Below are positions 1-9,353 of a stretch of 42,346 bases of DNA, one piece after another. The DNA comes from Candidatus Woesearchaeota archaeon (GTDB lineage: Archaea > Nanobdellota > Nanobdellia > SCGC-AAA011-G17 > PNOQ01). The stretch spans positions 1 to 42,346 of the forward strand of contig JABJPM010000017.1 of NCBI GenBank assembly GCA_018663865.1. The letters are read 5' to 3'. Below the pieces are notes generated by a model. That model was not told where the DNA came from and did not search any database. It saw nothing but the letters and a program-made list of their open reading frames with translations. Each line of letters starts with the position of its first letter. The stretch's first letter is position 1. The position numbers and the translations under genes were made by a program.

Positions 1-1396
1 CGCTCCGCCGAATAATAATAAATTCTTTTTTTTCTTTTTCATAAACATACTCGACTTCGGCAATAAAATTTGTAACAACTAGGGGAGACCATTCAGAAGA
101 ATATTCGGGAACTTCAAAAAAACATTGTAAGTTAACTCCCACCGTATCAAAATCTTTAAGGCAATTGTGTGTTGTAATTCCAGTCCCTTCCAATTTATCC
201 ATTGAACAATCCCTATTAACAATATTGTAAAATGCATGCTCTGTTAAACTATAAATCTTATAACTCCCGTCATATTCTCCAGAAAATTGGAAATCACAGG
301 TTCTACGATCTTCATCCAGTATTATTTCAGATGGAACTTTCAAAGTTAATTTTTTTACTTGTTTTATATTCCCCCTATCTTGTGAAGATAGTGAAACTTG
401 AAAATGATATTTTTCATTCTCTTGATTATAACTTTGTCCACCGACAAATGGTTGAGATGAAGAAGACCCAATGGCCAAATTTACTGGCCCAGGAGTAGTA
501 GTTGAAACCATTACATTCCCTGGCCTTAGATGTGAATCAGAGATCCCATAATAGTTAAATGGATTTTCACCAAGGTCGTATGAAATTCTCTCATATTCTC
601 CCCTTTCCATTAAATAAACATCATAATTTGCAATAGAGTATCCTTCAAATGTCGCAGTAAATTTCATTTCTAAGGAATTCCTCAATTTAGGCAATGAAAT
701 ACTGTCGGCATCTAAAAAACTACATCCTACTGTTTTTTGATATACTTGCCCATTCCCGAAATAATTAATTTCTTCTGGAGTAACCAATTTTTCACCATAA
801 TAATTTTCCAATTCGCAATCAACATCAATCAAGGAGTCCTCTTCAGATAAACTTGCAGCACGAATTACTCCAGTTCCCCGAATAGGTTCCCCTTGAAAAT
901 AATCAGAATTTTTATTCGTTTCGAATTTCACAATATCTACGCCGAGATCCTGATTATTTTCATTAGTTTCGACAACAGATCGATGAGTATTGAGTGTATT
1001 GGGATTTAGCAATTTATTCCATTGTGTTTTAAATCCGCCAAAAACTCCAGCAGTATCAATAGTTTCATCAAGATTATTAAATGCCTGATTGGAATAGATC
1101 TCTGCATTGCCACTGGAAATTTGAATATATCCAATATAGGCGAAAACCCCAATTCCCCCAATAATTAATAATACAAGTAATCCACGAAGAATTAATCCAA
1201 ATATAACTCGGATATTTGGAACTTTCATTTTTTTAAATGGTAACTTGACTTTCTTTTTTGGAAAAGAGTCATTTTCATTCAATTCTTCTTTTTCAGAATC
1301 TTTTTCAGAATCTTTTTCATTCAATTCTTCTTTTTCAGAATCTTTTTCAGAATCTTTTTCAGAATCTTTTTCAGTTGTATTAGAATCTTCCGCCAT
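1..1396 (-). CDS. TM-anchored extracytoplasmic hypothetical protein, C-terminus cut by left window edge (>=465 aa)
   Basis: Open from ATG (CAT at 1394-1396) to the window edge, so absent from the ORF track. Starts MAEDSNTTEKDSEKDSEKDSEKEELNEKDSEK..., then KKKVKLPFKKMKVPNIRVIFGLILRGLLVLLIIGGIGVFAYIGY (one TM), then a beta-rich ectodomain. Confidence 0.85.
   Translation of the reverse strand, partial: MAEDSNTTEKDSEKDSEKDSEKEELNEKDSEKDSEKEELNENDSFPKKKVKLPFKKMKVPNIRVIFGLILRGLLVLLIIGGIGVFAYIGYIQISSGNAEIYSNQAFNNLDETIDTAGVFGGFKTQWNKLLNPNTLNTHRSVVETNENNQDLGVDIVKFETNKNSDYFQGEPIRGTGVIRAASLSEEDSLIDVDCELENYYGEKLVTPEEINYFGNGQVYQKTVGCSFLDADSISLPKLRNSLEMKFTATFEGYSIANYDVYLMERGEYERISYDLGENPFNYYGISDSHLRPGNVMVSTTTPGPVNLAIGSSSSQPFVGGQSYNQENEKYHFQVSLSSQDRGNIKQVKKLTLKVPSEIILDEDRRTCDFQFSGEYDGSYKIYSLTEHAFYNIVNRDCSMDKLEGTGITTHNCLKDFDTVGVNLQCFFEVPEYSSEWSPLVVTNFIAEVEYVYEKEKKEFIIIRRS
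1271..1374. repeat. In-frame short tandem repeat (12-bp unit, approx. TTTTTCAGAATC) coding EKDS repeats
   Basis: Repeated 'tttttcagaatc' and 'attcaattcttc' units inside the left-edge CDS. Confidence 0.8.
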
Positions 1397-1431
1397 TTTA
1401 TTAAATTAAGTTTTTTTATTTATTAATCTTT

Positions 1432-2583
1432 TTATTTATAATCAATCCGGATTTCATCAATTTTTAAACCATTTTCAGGAATAATCTCAATATGATTATT
1501 TCCCTCATTGATAAAAGAAGTAATTTCCTTTTCAAAATAAATCCCATCCTCATTCAAATCGAACTCATAATCATTGATAATAATTTTTGCATGTTTATCT
1601 CCAGCCACCATTTTTAAAGATAAAATATATTTATTTGCAGAATCATAGATTGATTCTTTAACAGAAAATGAATAGGAAGGGTAAACTTCTTGAGTCAAAT
1701 TATTAATAATTGAAACAGGGGACAATAAATAGCTGCCATCATCGATTACAAATAATAATTCATTTTCGCCTATGATCAAAGAAGTTTTATCTAAATTTAA
1801 AGATTTTTTAAAACTTTCACAAGCAATGGACTCGGAAGATATTAAATTATCATTCAAATATATTTTCAAAATACTGAATGATCCTGCTGAACTACAAAAT
1901 ACGGAATAATCCAATCTTGAATTTTCCAAATATTCTTTCTCAACTTCACTAATGAAAAAATTTCGAGATTCCTCATAATGTATTTTTTCATATATTTTTC
2001 TAATTCTTAAATCCTTCATCTCATATTTATTTTTATGCCAAAATTTTAATCCTGGAGAATTAACATATAATTTTAATTTATTTTTTTCTTTTAAATAGGA
2101 TATTGGTAAAGATACAATAATTGATTTAGGCGCATCGACAGTTAATTGTTCAATCATATGCCCATTGAGTTCTACAAATAATTGTCCACTCGCACTAGAA
2201 ACCCTAGTCAAAAAAGAAATTTCCCCCAAATTATCGATATTTTCTAAATTGAAACTTAAATCTTGATCTACATTTCCAAACCAACCACGGTCCGCAAATA
2301 GGGATCCAGCCAAATTTTCTTCTTCTGGTTCTACCCGAATATACAAATTTACTTGTTCTAGTTCATGTGCAATCTCACTTTTTAAATCAATTTCTCCCAA
2401 CTCTTCATAGAACAAAACTCCTTCTAAACTAGAAATCTCACAAACATCGTCACAATCACCTTTATTTAATAATTGACATTTTTCACAGGGAGGCATAACA
2501 AGCATATATAATATTGTAAACATTGCAATAAGAAATACTAATCCGCCTATTGAACTGCCTTTGCCTCCTTTTTCCATAAACAA
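1432..2583 (-). CDS. Secreted/membrane-anchored hypothetical protein with Cys cluster after the N-terminal TM
   Basis: 383 aa; MFMEKGGKGSSIGGLVFLIAMFTILYMLVMPPCEKCQLLNKGDCDDVC; large beta-rich ectodomain. Confidence 0.8.
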   Translation of the reverse strand: MFMEKGGKGSSIGGLVFLIAMFTILYMLVMPPCEKCQLLNKGDCDDVCEISSLEGVLFYEELGEIDLKSEIAHELEQVNLYIRVEPEEENLAGSLFADRGWFGNVDQDLSFNLENIDNLGEISFLTRVSSASGQLFVELNGHMIEQLTVDAPKSIIVSLPISYLKEKNKLKLYVNSPGLKFWHKNKYEMKDLRIRKIYEKIHYEESRNFFISEVEKEYLENSRLDYSVFCSSAGSFSILKIYLNDNLISSESIACESFKKSLNLDKTSLIIGENELLFVIDDGSYLLSPVSIINNLTQEVYPSYSFSVKESIYDSANKYILSLKMVAGDKHAKIIINDYEFDLNEDGIYFEKEITSFINEGNNHIEIIPENGLKIDEIRIDYK

Positions 2584-2611
2584 AATAACAGGAAGTAATT
2601 TAAAAGTTTTT

Positions 2612-3025
2612 CTATCCTTTCAACCATGACGAAAGTTCTGGAAATTCAGTTTTCATAGACTTTTTTACTCTTTCTTCGGATTTTAAATTTTCATCTAATC
2701 TATCGCATTTTACCTTAGATTTTAACAAAATATGATAAAATTCATGAATTAATAATGCTTTTACAAAATCCTCTTCATCAGATAATTGATTAAGAACATC
2801 AACACTCATGCAAACTTTATCTTTTTTATTTGAATGAACAACTAATGCTCCAACTAAAACGGGAAAACCCGATTTTATATCTTTTTTAATTATATTACTT
2901 TTCCCTGCCAAATCTAAAAAATCTTTAAATTCCATTAATTCGAAAGAGCAAGTAATTTTATGTTTCTTTGAAAATTCTTTAAATGATTCCTCAAATATCC
3001 TTTTCACATCATTTTCATCAAACAT
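2612..3025 (-). CDS. Small HExxH metallopeptidase-like protein
   Basis: ORF track gives 2612..3172; MFDENDVKRIFEESF at 3025 is the more likely start because upstream residues overlap the divergent gene. Motif LLIHEFYHILL. Confidence 0.7.
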   Translation of the reverse strand: MFDENDVKRIFEESFKEFSKKHKITCSFELMEFKDFLDLAGKSNIIKKDIKSGFPVLVGALVVHSNKKDKVCMSVDVLNQLSDEEDFVKALLIHEFYHILLKSKVKCDRLDENLKSEERVKKSMKTEFPELSSWLKG

Positions 3026-3075
3026 ATGGGGACTTAACGAAAAAACTTTATAAATGTGCTTATTAGAAATTAAAT

Positions 3076-3945
3076 ATGTTTGATTTAATAATAATCGCCA
3101 TTGTTTTGATTGCATTAATATTTGCAGCGATAACAGATATAAAAACAAAAGAAGTTCCAGATTGGTTAACATATAGTTTAATAACGATTGGACTAATAAT
3201 TTTCATATTCAGATCAATACAAGAGAATTCATTCATGCCAATTTTGGAATCATTGAAAGGATTTGCAATATTTTTCGCAATAGGGTCGGCAATGTATTAT
3301 TCTAAACAATGGGGCGGGGGAGATGCAAAACTTCTAATGGGGATGGGCGCAATATTAAATCAATATCCAGAAAAACTATTAAATATTTTTTCTCCAAACC
3401 TAAATATTTACTTCCCATTTATATTATTCATAAACATTTTATTTTTTGGAGCAATATATGGGTTAATAATAAGTATAGCTTTAATAATAAAAAACAAAAA
3501 AGAATTTTTGAAAAAATTTAAAATAATAAATCGGAATTCCAAAAAAATAAGGAATGCCCTGATAATTTTAACCGGAATTATGATAATTTCAAATATGATA
3601 ATTTCAAATCCAAAACAATCAGAATATTTAATATATATTGTAGCAATATTTCCATTGGTCTTCTTTTATTTATTAATCTCAATGAGGACAATAGAACATA
3701 TCTCTATGAGAAAAATAATTCCAGTCAATAAATTAGTAGAAGGTGATTGGATAAACGAAGAAATAAAAATAAATGGAAAAATAATTTATTCTCCTAAATC
3801 ATTGGGAGTAAATAAAAAACAAATAGAATTGATAAAAAAACATAAAAAAACTGTCCAAGTAAGAGAGGGCATCGCATTTGTGCCCGCATTTTTAATTGGA
3901 ACATTAATAAGTTTGATTTGGGGAAATTTAATATTTTTATCCTAA
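3076..3945 (+). CDS. A24-family prepilin/preflagellin peptidase
   Basis: DIKTKEVPDWLTY and GGGDAKLLMGMG aspartate motifs in a polytopic membrane protein. Confidence 0.88.
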   Translation: MFDLIIIAIVLIALIFAAITDIKTKEVPDWLTYSLITIGLIIFIFRSIQENSFMPILESLKGFAIFFAIGSAMYYSKQWGGGDAKLLMGMGAILNQYPEKLLNIFSPNLNIYFPFILFINILFFGAIYGLIISIALIIKNKKEFLKKFKIINRNSKKIRNALIILTGIMIISNMIISNPKQSEYLIYIVAIFPLVFFYLLISMRTIEHISMRKIIPVNKLVEGDWINEEIKINGKIIYSPKSLGVNKKQIELIKKHKKTVQVREGIAFVPAFLIGTLISLIWGNLIFLS

Positions 3946-4215
3946 TGCTCTTCGCACATCTGAAATTTCCGCAGAATTAACTTCTTCAAACTTATCAACT
4001 ATTTCTGCAACAGGATCTGGTGAACCTTTCGTTTCATCCATAACAAAAATTATATTTAGAGAGTTCAAACCAAATGCAACAGGTTTGATTTCAGTTTTTG
4101 TTTCTCCATCTCCTGCAAATTTAGTAATTTCTTCTTTAACCTTTATTTCTAATTCTTCCAAATTGGTATCTGGAGAAGAAGGCATAACTTTTAACGTGAC
4201 TACTGCAAAGCCCAT
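3937..4215 (-). CDS. Translation elongation factor 1-beta (aEF-1beta)
   Basis: MGFAVVTLKVMPSSPDTNLEELEIKVKEEI...VAFGLNSLNIIFVMDETKG...PVAEIVDKFEEVNSAEISDVRRALG; internal ATG at 4215 preferred over the track start. Confidence 0.93.
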   Translation of the reverse strand: MGFAVVTLKVMPSSPDTNLEELEIKVKEEITKFAGDGETKTEIKPVAFGLNSLNIIFVMDETKGSPDPVAEIVDKFEEVNSAEISDVRRALG

Positions 4216-4216
4216 T

Positions 4217-4396
4217 TTAATTAGGACCTTCGAACTCACATTCTGTACAAACATATTTTATACTATTGGTCCTACAGTCTTTACACCTTACAAATCGATA
4301 TTTTCCACAGTTTGGACAATTAAATTCTACTGCGCCATTTGAATTGGCAATATCTACACTACAAGAACTACATTTTGTTATATTATCTTTAACCAT
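4217..4396 (-). CDS. Zinc-ribbon protein (DUF1610-like), 59 aa
   Basis: Hand translation MVKDNITKCSSCSVDIANSNGAVEFNCPNCGKYRFVRCKDCRTNSIKYVCTECEFEGPN*. Four CxxC pairs, directly upstream of aEF-1beta, a common archaeal arrangement. Missing from the ORF track. Confidence 0.9.
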   Translation of the reverse strand: MVKDNITKCSSCSVDIANSNGAVEFNCPNCGKYRFVRCKDCRTNSIKYVCTECEFEGPN

Positions 4397-4492
4397 TTTA
4401 TAAAATTGAGAATTTAAGACATTTATAAACCTTTTTATCTTGAAGAAATAATTAAATTATCTAAAAAAATAAAAAAAAATAAAAATTTAAAA

Positions 4493-5563
4493 TTAATCGT
4501 CCCTTATTCCTTCTTCCTTGACAAAAAACATAGCTTCGGCATCTGGTAAATTGGGAGCATCAACTAGTTTTGCAACTCTTGAACCCTTTTTTCCCCTCCT
4601 AAGATATATTCTAAAAGTTGAATTGTGGCCAACGATATTTCCCCCAATTGCCTCGGTTGGATCCCCAAAAAATGTATCTGGTTTTGCCATTACCTGATTA
4701 GTAACATATACTATCAAATTATGCTTTGATGCTAATCTCATCAGTGCATGCATGTGGTTATTCAATTTTTGTTGCCTTTCACTCAGGGTCCCCCTTCCAA
4801 TAAACTCTGCCCTAAAATGTGAAGTTAATGAATCCACGATAACTAGCTTAATTGGTAAATTATCCTTAGTAATCATTTCATCAACTTTATCGACCAATAT
4901 CATTTGATGGTCTGAATTAAATGCACGAGCAACTTTAATATTTTTCAAAGTTTCATGGGGGTCAAGTCCTGCTCCAGCGGCCAATTGTTTTATTCTTTCT
5001 GGCCTAAATGCTCCCTCCCCATCAATATAGACTGCCATCCCCTCTATGCCGCCTTTATCCTTGGGTAATTGCACATTCACTGCAAGTGCATTAGCAATCT
5101 GAGTTTTACTAGACCCATATTGACCATAACACTCAGAAATGCATCCAGCTTCAAATCCTCCATCTAGGATCTCATCAAATGCTTTACTTCCAGTGGTAAC
5201 CTTGAAAACTTTTTTTCGTTTTTCTAATAACTCTAATCCACTTTCAAAACCCATGTCCATCTCAGATCTTGCAATTTGAATTATTTTTCTAGCTACACTC
5301 TCACTAATGCCTGCTGCATCTGCCAATTGACTATTGCTAGCAACAGAAATACTCAACAAAGTATCAAAACCAGCATCAGATAATTTTTCCGCAGTAGCTG
5401 GCCCAACTCCTGGAAGATCATTTACTGTGAACTCTTTCTTTTCTTCTTCATTTTCTTCTTCTTTTTCTTCTTCTTTTTCTTCTTCTTTTTCTTCTTCTTT
5501 TTCTTCTTCTTGAATATTTTCTTCGACCACTATTTCTTCAACCACCATTTCTTCATTACTCAT
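4493..5563 (-). CDS. radA: DNA repair and recombination protein RadA
   Basis: HhH domain (VNDLPGVGPATAEKL), Walker A (GQYGSSKTQ), LVIVDSLTSHFRAEFIGRGTLSERQQKLN; Glu/Lys-rich N-terminal extension. Confidence 0.97.
   Translation of the reverse strand: MSNEEMVVEEIVVEENIQEEEKEEEKEEEKEEEKEEENEEEKKEFTVNDLPGVGPATAEKLSDAGFDTLLSISVASNSQLADAAGISESVARKIIQIARSEMDMGFESGLELLEKRKKVFKVTTGSKAFDEILDGGFEAGCISECYGQYGSSKTQIANALAVNVQLPKDKGGIEGMAVYIDGEGAFRPERIKQLAAGAGLDPHETLKNIKVARAFNSDHQMILVDKVDEMITKDNLPIKLVIVDSLTSHFRAEFIGRGTLSERQQKLNNHMHALMRLASKHNLIVYVTNQVMAKPDTFFGDPTEAIGGNIVGHNSTFRIYLRRGKKGSRVAKLVDAPNLPDAEAMFFVKEEGIRDD
5432..5511. repeat. In-frame low-complexity repeat (approx. TTCTTCTTTTTC) coding (EEEK)n in RadA N-terminus
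   Basis: Visible tandem cttcttctttttcttcttcttttt; encodes EEEKEEEKEEEKEEEKEEENEEEKK. Confidence 0.85.
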
Positions 5564-5807
5564 CTTTCACCCCATCATCATCTAATAATAGATCTTCATT
5601 CGCTTTTTGTAAAACTAAAATTGCCTTAGAAATGTCACTTCTTCTCAAATTTATTGTAGAATCTCTCCAGATATTTTTATCATCTTTCCAAGATTTTCTT
5701 AAACTAACTGTTTTAAATTCGACTTTATTCCCATCTATATCTCGTTCATTAGCCCAGATAGAGCTAGAAATTGCACCAGATTTATACTGTTTTATTGGTT
5801 TATTCAT
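5556..5807 (-). CDS. Small conserved protein, possibly PC4-like/ssDNA-binding, coupled to radA
   Basis: 83 aa; FKTVSLRKSWKDDKNIWRDSTINLRRSDISKAILVLQKANEDLLL. Stop overlaps the radA start by 8 bp. Confidence 0.65.
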   Translation of the reverse strand: MNKPIKQYKSGAISSSIWANERDIDGNKVEFKTVSLRKSWKDDKNIWRDSTINLRRSDISKAILVLQKANEDLLLDDDGVKDE

Positions 5808-5935
5808 TTATACGACCCCCTTGGTTATCCCATCTTATTTCAAATGGAAGCTATAATTAGTAAGTTAGAACTTCTTTATAAATTGTATTCTGGTTGTTGG
5901 CAAGCTGGCAAGCTTTAATAAAAAAAAGAAAAAAA

Positions 5936-6100
5936 TTATTCTTCTTTAACATCTTTCGCTAATTCTTTAACTTTAGCTTCCAATTCTTCTTCAGTAAATA
6001 CTTTTTTATCAACTAATACATCTATAACCGCATTTAATAAAAAATTGTTATGTTGAGATAGTTCATCAGTACTTATTTCTTCATTTAGTTTTTCTTCCAT
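5936..6100 (-). CDS. Small acidic protein, 54 aa
   Basis: MEEKLNEEISTDELSQHNNFLLNAVIDVLVDKKVFTEEELEAKVKELAKDVKEE*. Strong SD GGAGGTGAT at the end of the upstream cyclophilin gene. Not in ORF track. Confidence 0.75.
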   Translation of the reverse strand: MEEKLNEEISTDELSQHNNFLLNAVIDVLVDKKVFTEEELEAKVKELAKDVKEE

Positions 6101-6101
6101 T

Positions 6102-6632
6102 TTAAGACATCACCTCCGCTTTCTCAATAATAACATCTTCTAAAGGTTTATCTCCAGAATCCGTTTGAACATTAGCAATTTTTTCAACAACATCGTATCC
6201 TTCAATGACTTTTCCAAAAACCGGATGCTTACCATCTAAAAAATTATTATTAACTAAATTAATGAAAAATTGACTTGACCCAGTATTTGGTCCAGCATTT
6301 GCCATAGAAATAGTCCCTTTATCATTTTTTAAAGATCCAAATTCATCCTGAATATTTGGTATATTCGAATCACCAAATCCGGTGCCAGTGGGGTCGCCGC
6401 CTTGGATCATAAATCCATCAATTATTCTATGAAATATAACTCCATCATAAGTTCCCGCTTCGACTAGATTGATAAAATTTCCAGTTGTGATTGGCATATC
6501 TGATGCCAATTCTATTTTGACAGTCCCCATATTAGTCTTTAATATTATAATTTTATTTTTTCCTTCTTCCATTTTGTACATCCCTACGCTAATCACCATG
6601 ATTAAAATCAAGGCGATGATCCATTTTTTCAT
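6102..6632 (-). CDS. Membrane-anchored cyclophilin-type peptidyl-prolyl cis-trans isomerase
   Basis: TM then GTVKIELASDMPITTGNFINLVEAGTYDGVIFHRIIDGFMIQGGDPTGTGFG...SMANAGPNTGSSQFFINL. Confidence 0.95.
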   Translation of the reverse strand: MKKWIIALILIMVISVGMYKMEEGKNKIIILKTNMGTVKIELASDMPITTGNFINLVEAGTYDGVIFHRIIDGFMIQGGDPTGTGFGDSNIPNIQDEFGSLKNDKGTISMANAGPNTGSSQFFINLVNNNFLDGKHPVFGKVIEGYDVVEKIANVQTDSGDKPLEDVIIEKAEVMS

Positions 6633-6663
6633 AATAAGAAGAAAAATCTCGCATATTTAAAGC

Positions 6664-7116
6664 TTATGCCAACATCAATAAAACACTAACTAAAAATAAA
6701 AAGAATAATATCAATTCAAAAATCCCTCCACTTCGAACAATCCCATTTAATTTTGGTTTTAGTGGCCAAAAAGGACGAATTCCTCGAGGCGTGAAAGAAT
6801 CTAAAAATAAATGACTAGAATATCCTATGAAGACTGCCCCTGCATATGTGCTACCAAAAAATAACATAAATAGTATGTATGTAATGAATGCCCCTACAAA
6901 ACTATGGATCATTCCCCTGTGCCCAAATAAAAAATTAAACATAAGTGCAAGTGGTTTAAACCAACTACCAATCTTACTTTTGTGAAAATCAATATCTGGC
7001 AAACTTGAACCAATCATTACCACTAAGATGAATAACCAAGGATTAGAGATTCCAAATACATTCAAAAAAACTAAACCTAATAAAATACTAAAAACTAAGT
7101 GGGTCCTAAACATCAT
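6664..7116 (-). CDS. YdjM/DUF457-type membrane-bound metal-dependent hydrolase
   Basis: SSLPDIDFHKSKIG...FGHRGMIHSFVGAF, HLFLDSFTPRGI. Confidence 0.85.
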   Translation of the reverse strand: MMFRTHLVFSILLGLVFLNVFGISNPWLFILVVMIGSSLPDIDFHKSKIGSWFKPLALMFNFLFGHRGMIHSFVGAFITYILFMLFFGSTYAGAVFIGYSSHLFLDSFTPRGIRPFWPLKPKLNGIVRSGGIFELILFFLFLVSVLLMLA

Positions 7117-7142
7117 ATAAATTAATTTATTTTTGAGATTTA

Positions 7143-8138
7143 TTAATGTTTCTTAATCATTTCGACAGGATCCATTTCTTTAATAGATGAAACCATAAAT
7201 TCCAACCTATCCATCATCGCATTCTTATTTACTCTTCCAGTAATTATCAACTGTTTACCGAGCACTAATTTTTTTAAATCTTCGAAATCTTCAGTATTAG
7301 AATCCGCTATATCGGTGGAGCTCTTCCCAAATAATTGTTCGGCTTGATTAGAAAAACAAACTATTCTAATATTGCTAGTCCCATCATCAAAAAACATATT
7401 CACTATGGGGGATTTTTTTGCATCCACAGTCCCATGCCCATTGCACTTAAATCCCTCTCCTTCTGGGGAAACCTTCTTATTACATTCTGGGCAAGCCATA
7501 TAATGCCGTGGTTCGAATAATTGAACAATTGTGCCATGTAATTCAACAAACATGCCCTCTTTTAATTCCGAAATATCTTTTTTCTCAGCACTAGATCGTT
7601 CTGGGGCAACAGTATTTTGTACTTCTCCTATTTTTTCCCCATCTGGATTTATTTCAACTAAAGATTTCCCGCCAAGATGCAATTCATTTCTACCATTATT
7701 TATTTTTGAATAGGCATTTCTTACTTTTAAGATTGAACCTTCTTCGATAGATCCATCCTCTATTTTAGAAATGATGCCTTCATCCCATGCGACTAACCTG
7801 ATTGTTCCAGTTTCGTCACCAATAATCATATTTACTACTTTTCCTTCTTTCCCATTACGATTGAAAGTTACGACTCCAAAAATTTGGACAACTTTTCCCA
7901 GCGCATTAACTGATCCAACACCTTTTGGCAATTCATTAATTTTAAAATTCTTATCACTTACATTCTCCATCACTCTAACACCATATTGATTAGCGACAAT
8001 TTGAGCGGCCCCTTCTTTGCTTATTAAATCAGAAAGTTGTTTTATCTTTGATTCAATTTTTTCTTCAACTTCTTCTTTAGAAACCTTTTTTTCAGTAACA
8101 ATTTTCTCTACAATATCGTCATAAGTTAATCCATACAT
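7143..8138 (-). CDS. Replication factor A-like ssDNA-binding protein (OB folds + zinc finger)
   Basis: VVTFNRNGKEGKVVNMIIGDETGTIRLVAWDE; CPECNKKVSPEGEGFKCNGHG. Confidence 0.9.
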   Translation of the reverse strand: MYGLTYDDIVEKIVTEKKVSKEEVEEKIESKIKQLSDLISKEGAAQIVANQYGVRVMENVSDKNFKINELPKGVGSVNALGKVVQIFGVVTFNRNGKEGKVVNMIIGDETGTIRLVAWDEGIISKIEDGSIEEGSILKVRNAYSKINNGRNELHLGGKSLVEINPDGEKIGEVQNTVAPERSSAEKKDISELKEGMFVELHGTIVQLFEPRHYMACPECNKKVSPEGEGFKCNGHGTVDAKKSPIVNMFFDDGTSNIRIVCFSNQAEQLFGKSSTDIADSNTEDFEDLKKLVLGKQLIITGRVNKNAMMDRLEFMVSSIKEMDPVEMIKKH

Positions 8139-8210
8139 AAATATGAAATCCCAATTTCAATTATAAAGATTTGTATTTTTAATTAATATGGTTCAAAGTA
8201 AAATAAAAAA

Positions 8211-9353
8211 TTAACATGCCCCATAATCATAGGTTTCCAAGTAATCCATGCCTTCTCTTTCATCCATGTTTTCCAATTGTAATCCTATCTCTCGATGATC
8301 CGCATGATATAGCCAATTTCCGCCAGAACCTGCTTCAGCCCATCCATTCCAAATATCAAAGAGTATATGGGAATTTCTTCTCCAAAAATCAAAACTTAAA
8401 TCATAACGATATTTAACTGCAGTAGATCCTTCAAAATCGATCTTATAACAAGAAGGATTTTCCGGTAAATCTTGACAACTTCGACTAGTCTGGAACGACA
8501 TTTCGCCATCACACCAGCTATCCACATTCATCTCTTCATCCCCGCATAAACATGGGAATGGCCCAGTATTAATCTCACCACAGTTTGAATAATCACAAAC
8601 AGGAATAATTGGTTCTTCAACTAGATCCATAGAATTTTCAACAATTGGCGATTCAGAATCAACAACAGAACCATCTAATAAAAAACCAACAGTTACGTCC
8701 AAAGCAATTCCCTCTTTTTCCCCGAACGTATCTGTTATAAATCCGGAAGGTATCTTAACTTTAAATAGATTATTGTTCTCCTCCCAATAGAAATCAGATT
8801 CTTCTTCCCAGCAAGTTTTATCGCCGGCACATAAATCAACAACGTATTTTAAATTTTCAATAGAATCTGCTAATAAACTGAAATCATATCCGAATTCAAA
8901 TTCAAATTCATCTTTTCCAAGTATATTAATATTATAATTGGTTTTTGATAATGAATATTCTTTTGTATTAATTAAATTAACCAATGTGGATCCCGAACTA
9001 AATCTGAATCCAGTATCATATGTTCCCTTTAAATTATCACTTAAATAAATTGCAAATTTCTCTTTTATTTCGTCCAGGGAAGGATATAATGAAGTATCGC
9101 TCCAATCAGAATTCAAATCATTTTCAATAAAATTATTAATGAAATAATTTATTGATTGTTTCAAATCATATTTATCATAAATTACATTTTTTTTATGTTC
9201 ATTTTCAAGAGCTAACAAATCTTGAACAACTACTCCCACGTCGCCTTTTTGATTTTCAACAGCTTCACTAGAATAATATAGTGCTGCCCCAAAAGAAATC
9301 AGAGTAAAAACTAAAACTACTGTTGGCAAAATTCCTTTTTTTCCTAGAAACAT
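8211..9353 (-). CDS. Prepilin-like protein with Cys-rich C-terminal domain
   Basis: MFLGKKGILPTVVLVFTLISFGAALYY; ten Cys incl. CDYSNCGEINTGPFPCLCGDEEMNVDSWC; last gene of the pilin cluster. Confidence 0.75.
   Translation of the reverse strand: MFLGKKGILPTVVLVFTLISFGAALYYSSEAVENQKGDVGVVVQDLLALENEHKKNVIYDKYDLKQSINYFINNFIENDLNSDWSDTSLYPSLDEIKEKFAIYLSDNLKGTYDTGFRFSSGSTLVNLINTKEYSLSKTNYNINILGKDEFEFEFGYDFSLLADSIENLKYVVDLCAGDKTCWEEESDFYWEENNNLFKVKIPSGFITDTFGEKEGIALDVTVGFLLDGSVVDSESPIVENSMDLVEEPIIPVCDYSNCGEINTGPFPCLCGDEEMNVDSWCDGEMSFQTSRSCQDLPENPSCYKIDFEGSTAVKYRYDLSFDFWRRNSHILFDIWNGWAEAGSGGNWLYHADHREIGLQLENMDEREGMDYLETYDYGAC

Noticed and set aside
232-498. 88-aa plus-strand ORF
   Set aside because: Lies antisense within the long open left-edge CDS (1-1396 minus); composition not protein-like.
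3309-3521. 70-aa plus-strand ORF
   Set aside because: Alternative frame inside the prepilin peptidase gene.
4085-4342. 85-aa plus-strand ORF
   Set aside because: Antisense to aEF-1beta and the zinc-ribbon gene, both clearly real.
5890-5915. GGCAAGCTGGCAAGCTT tandem octamer as terminator or binding site
   Set aside because: Only two copies, no convincing hairpin; too short to interpret.
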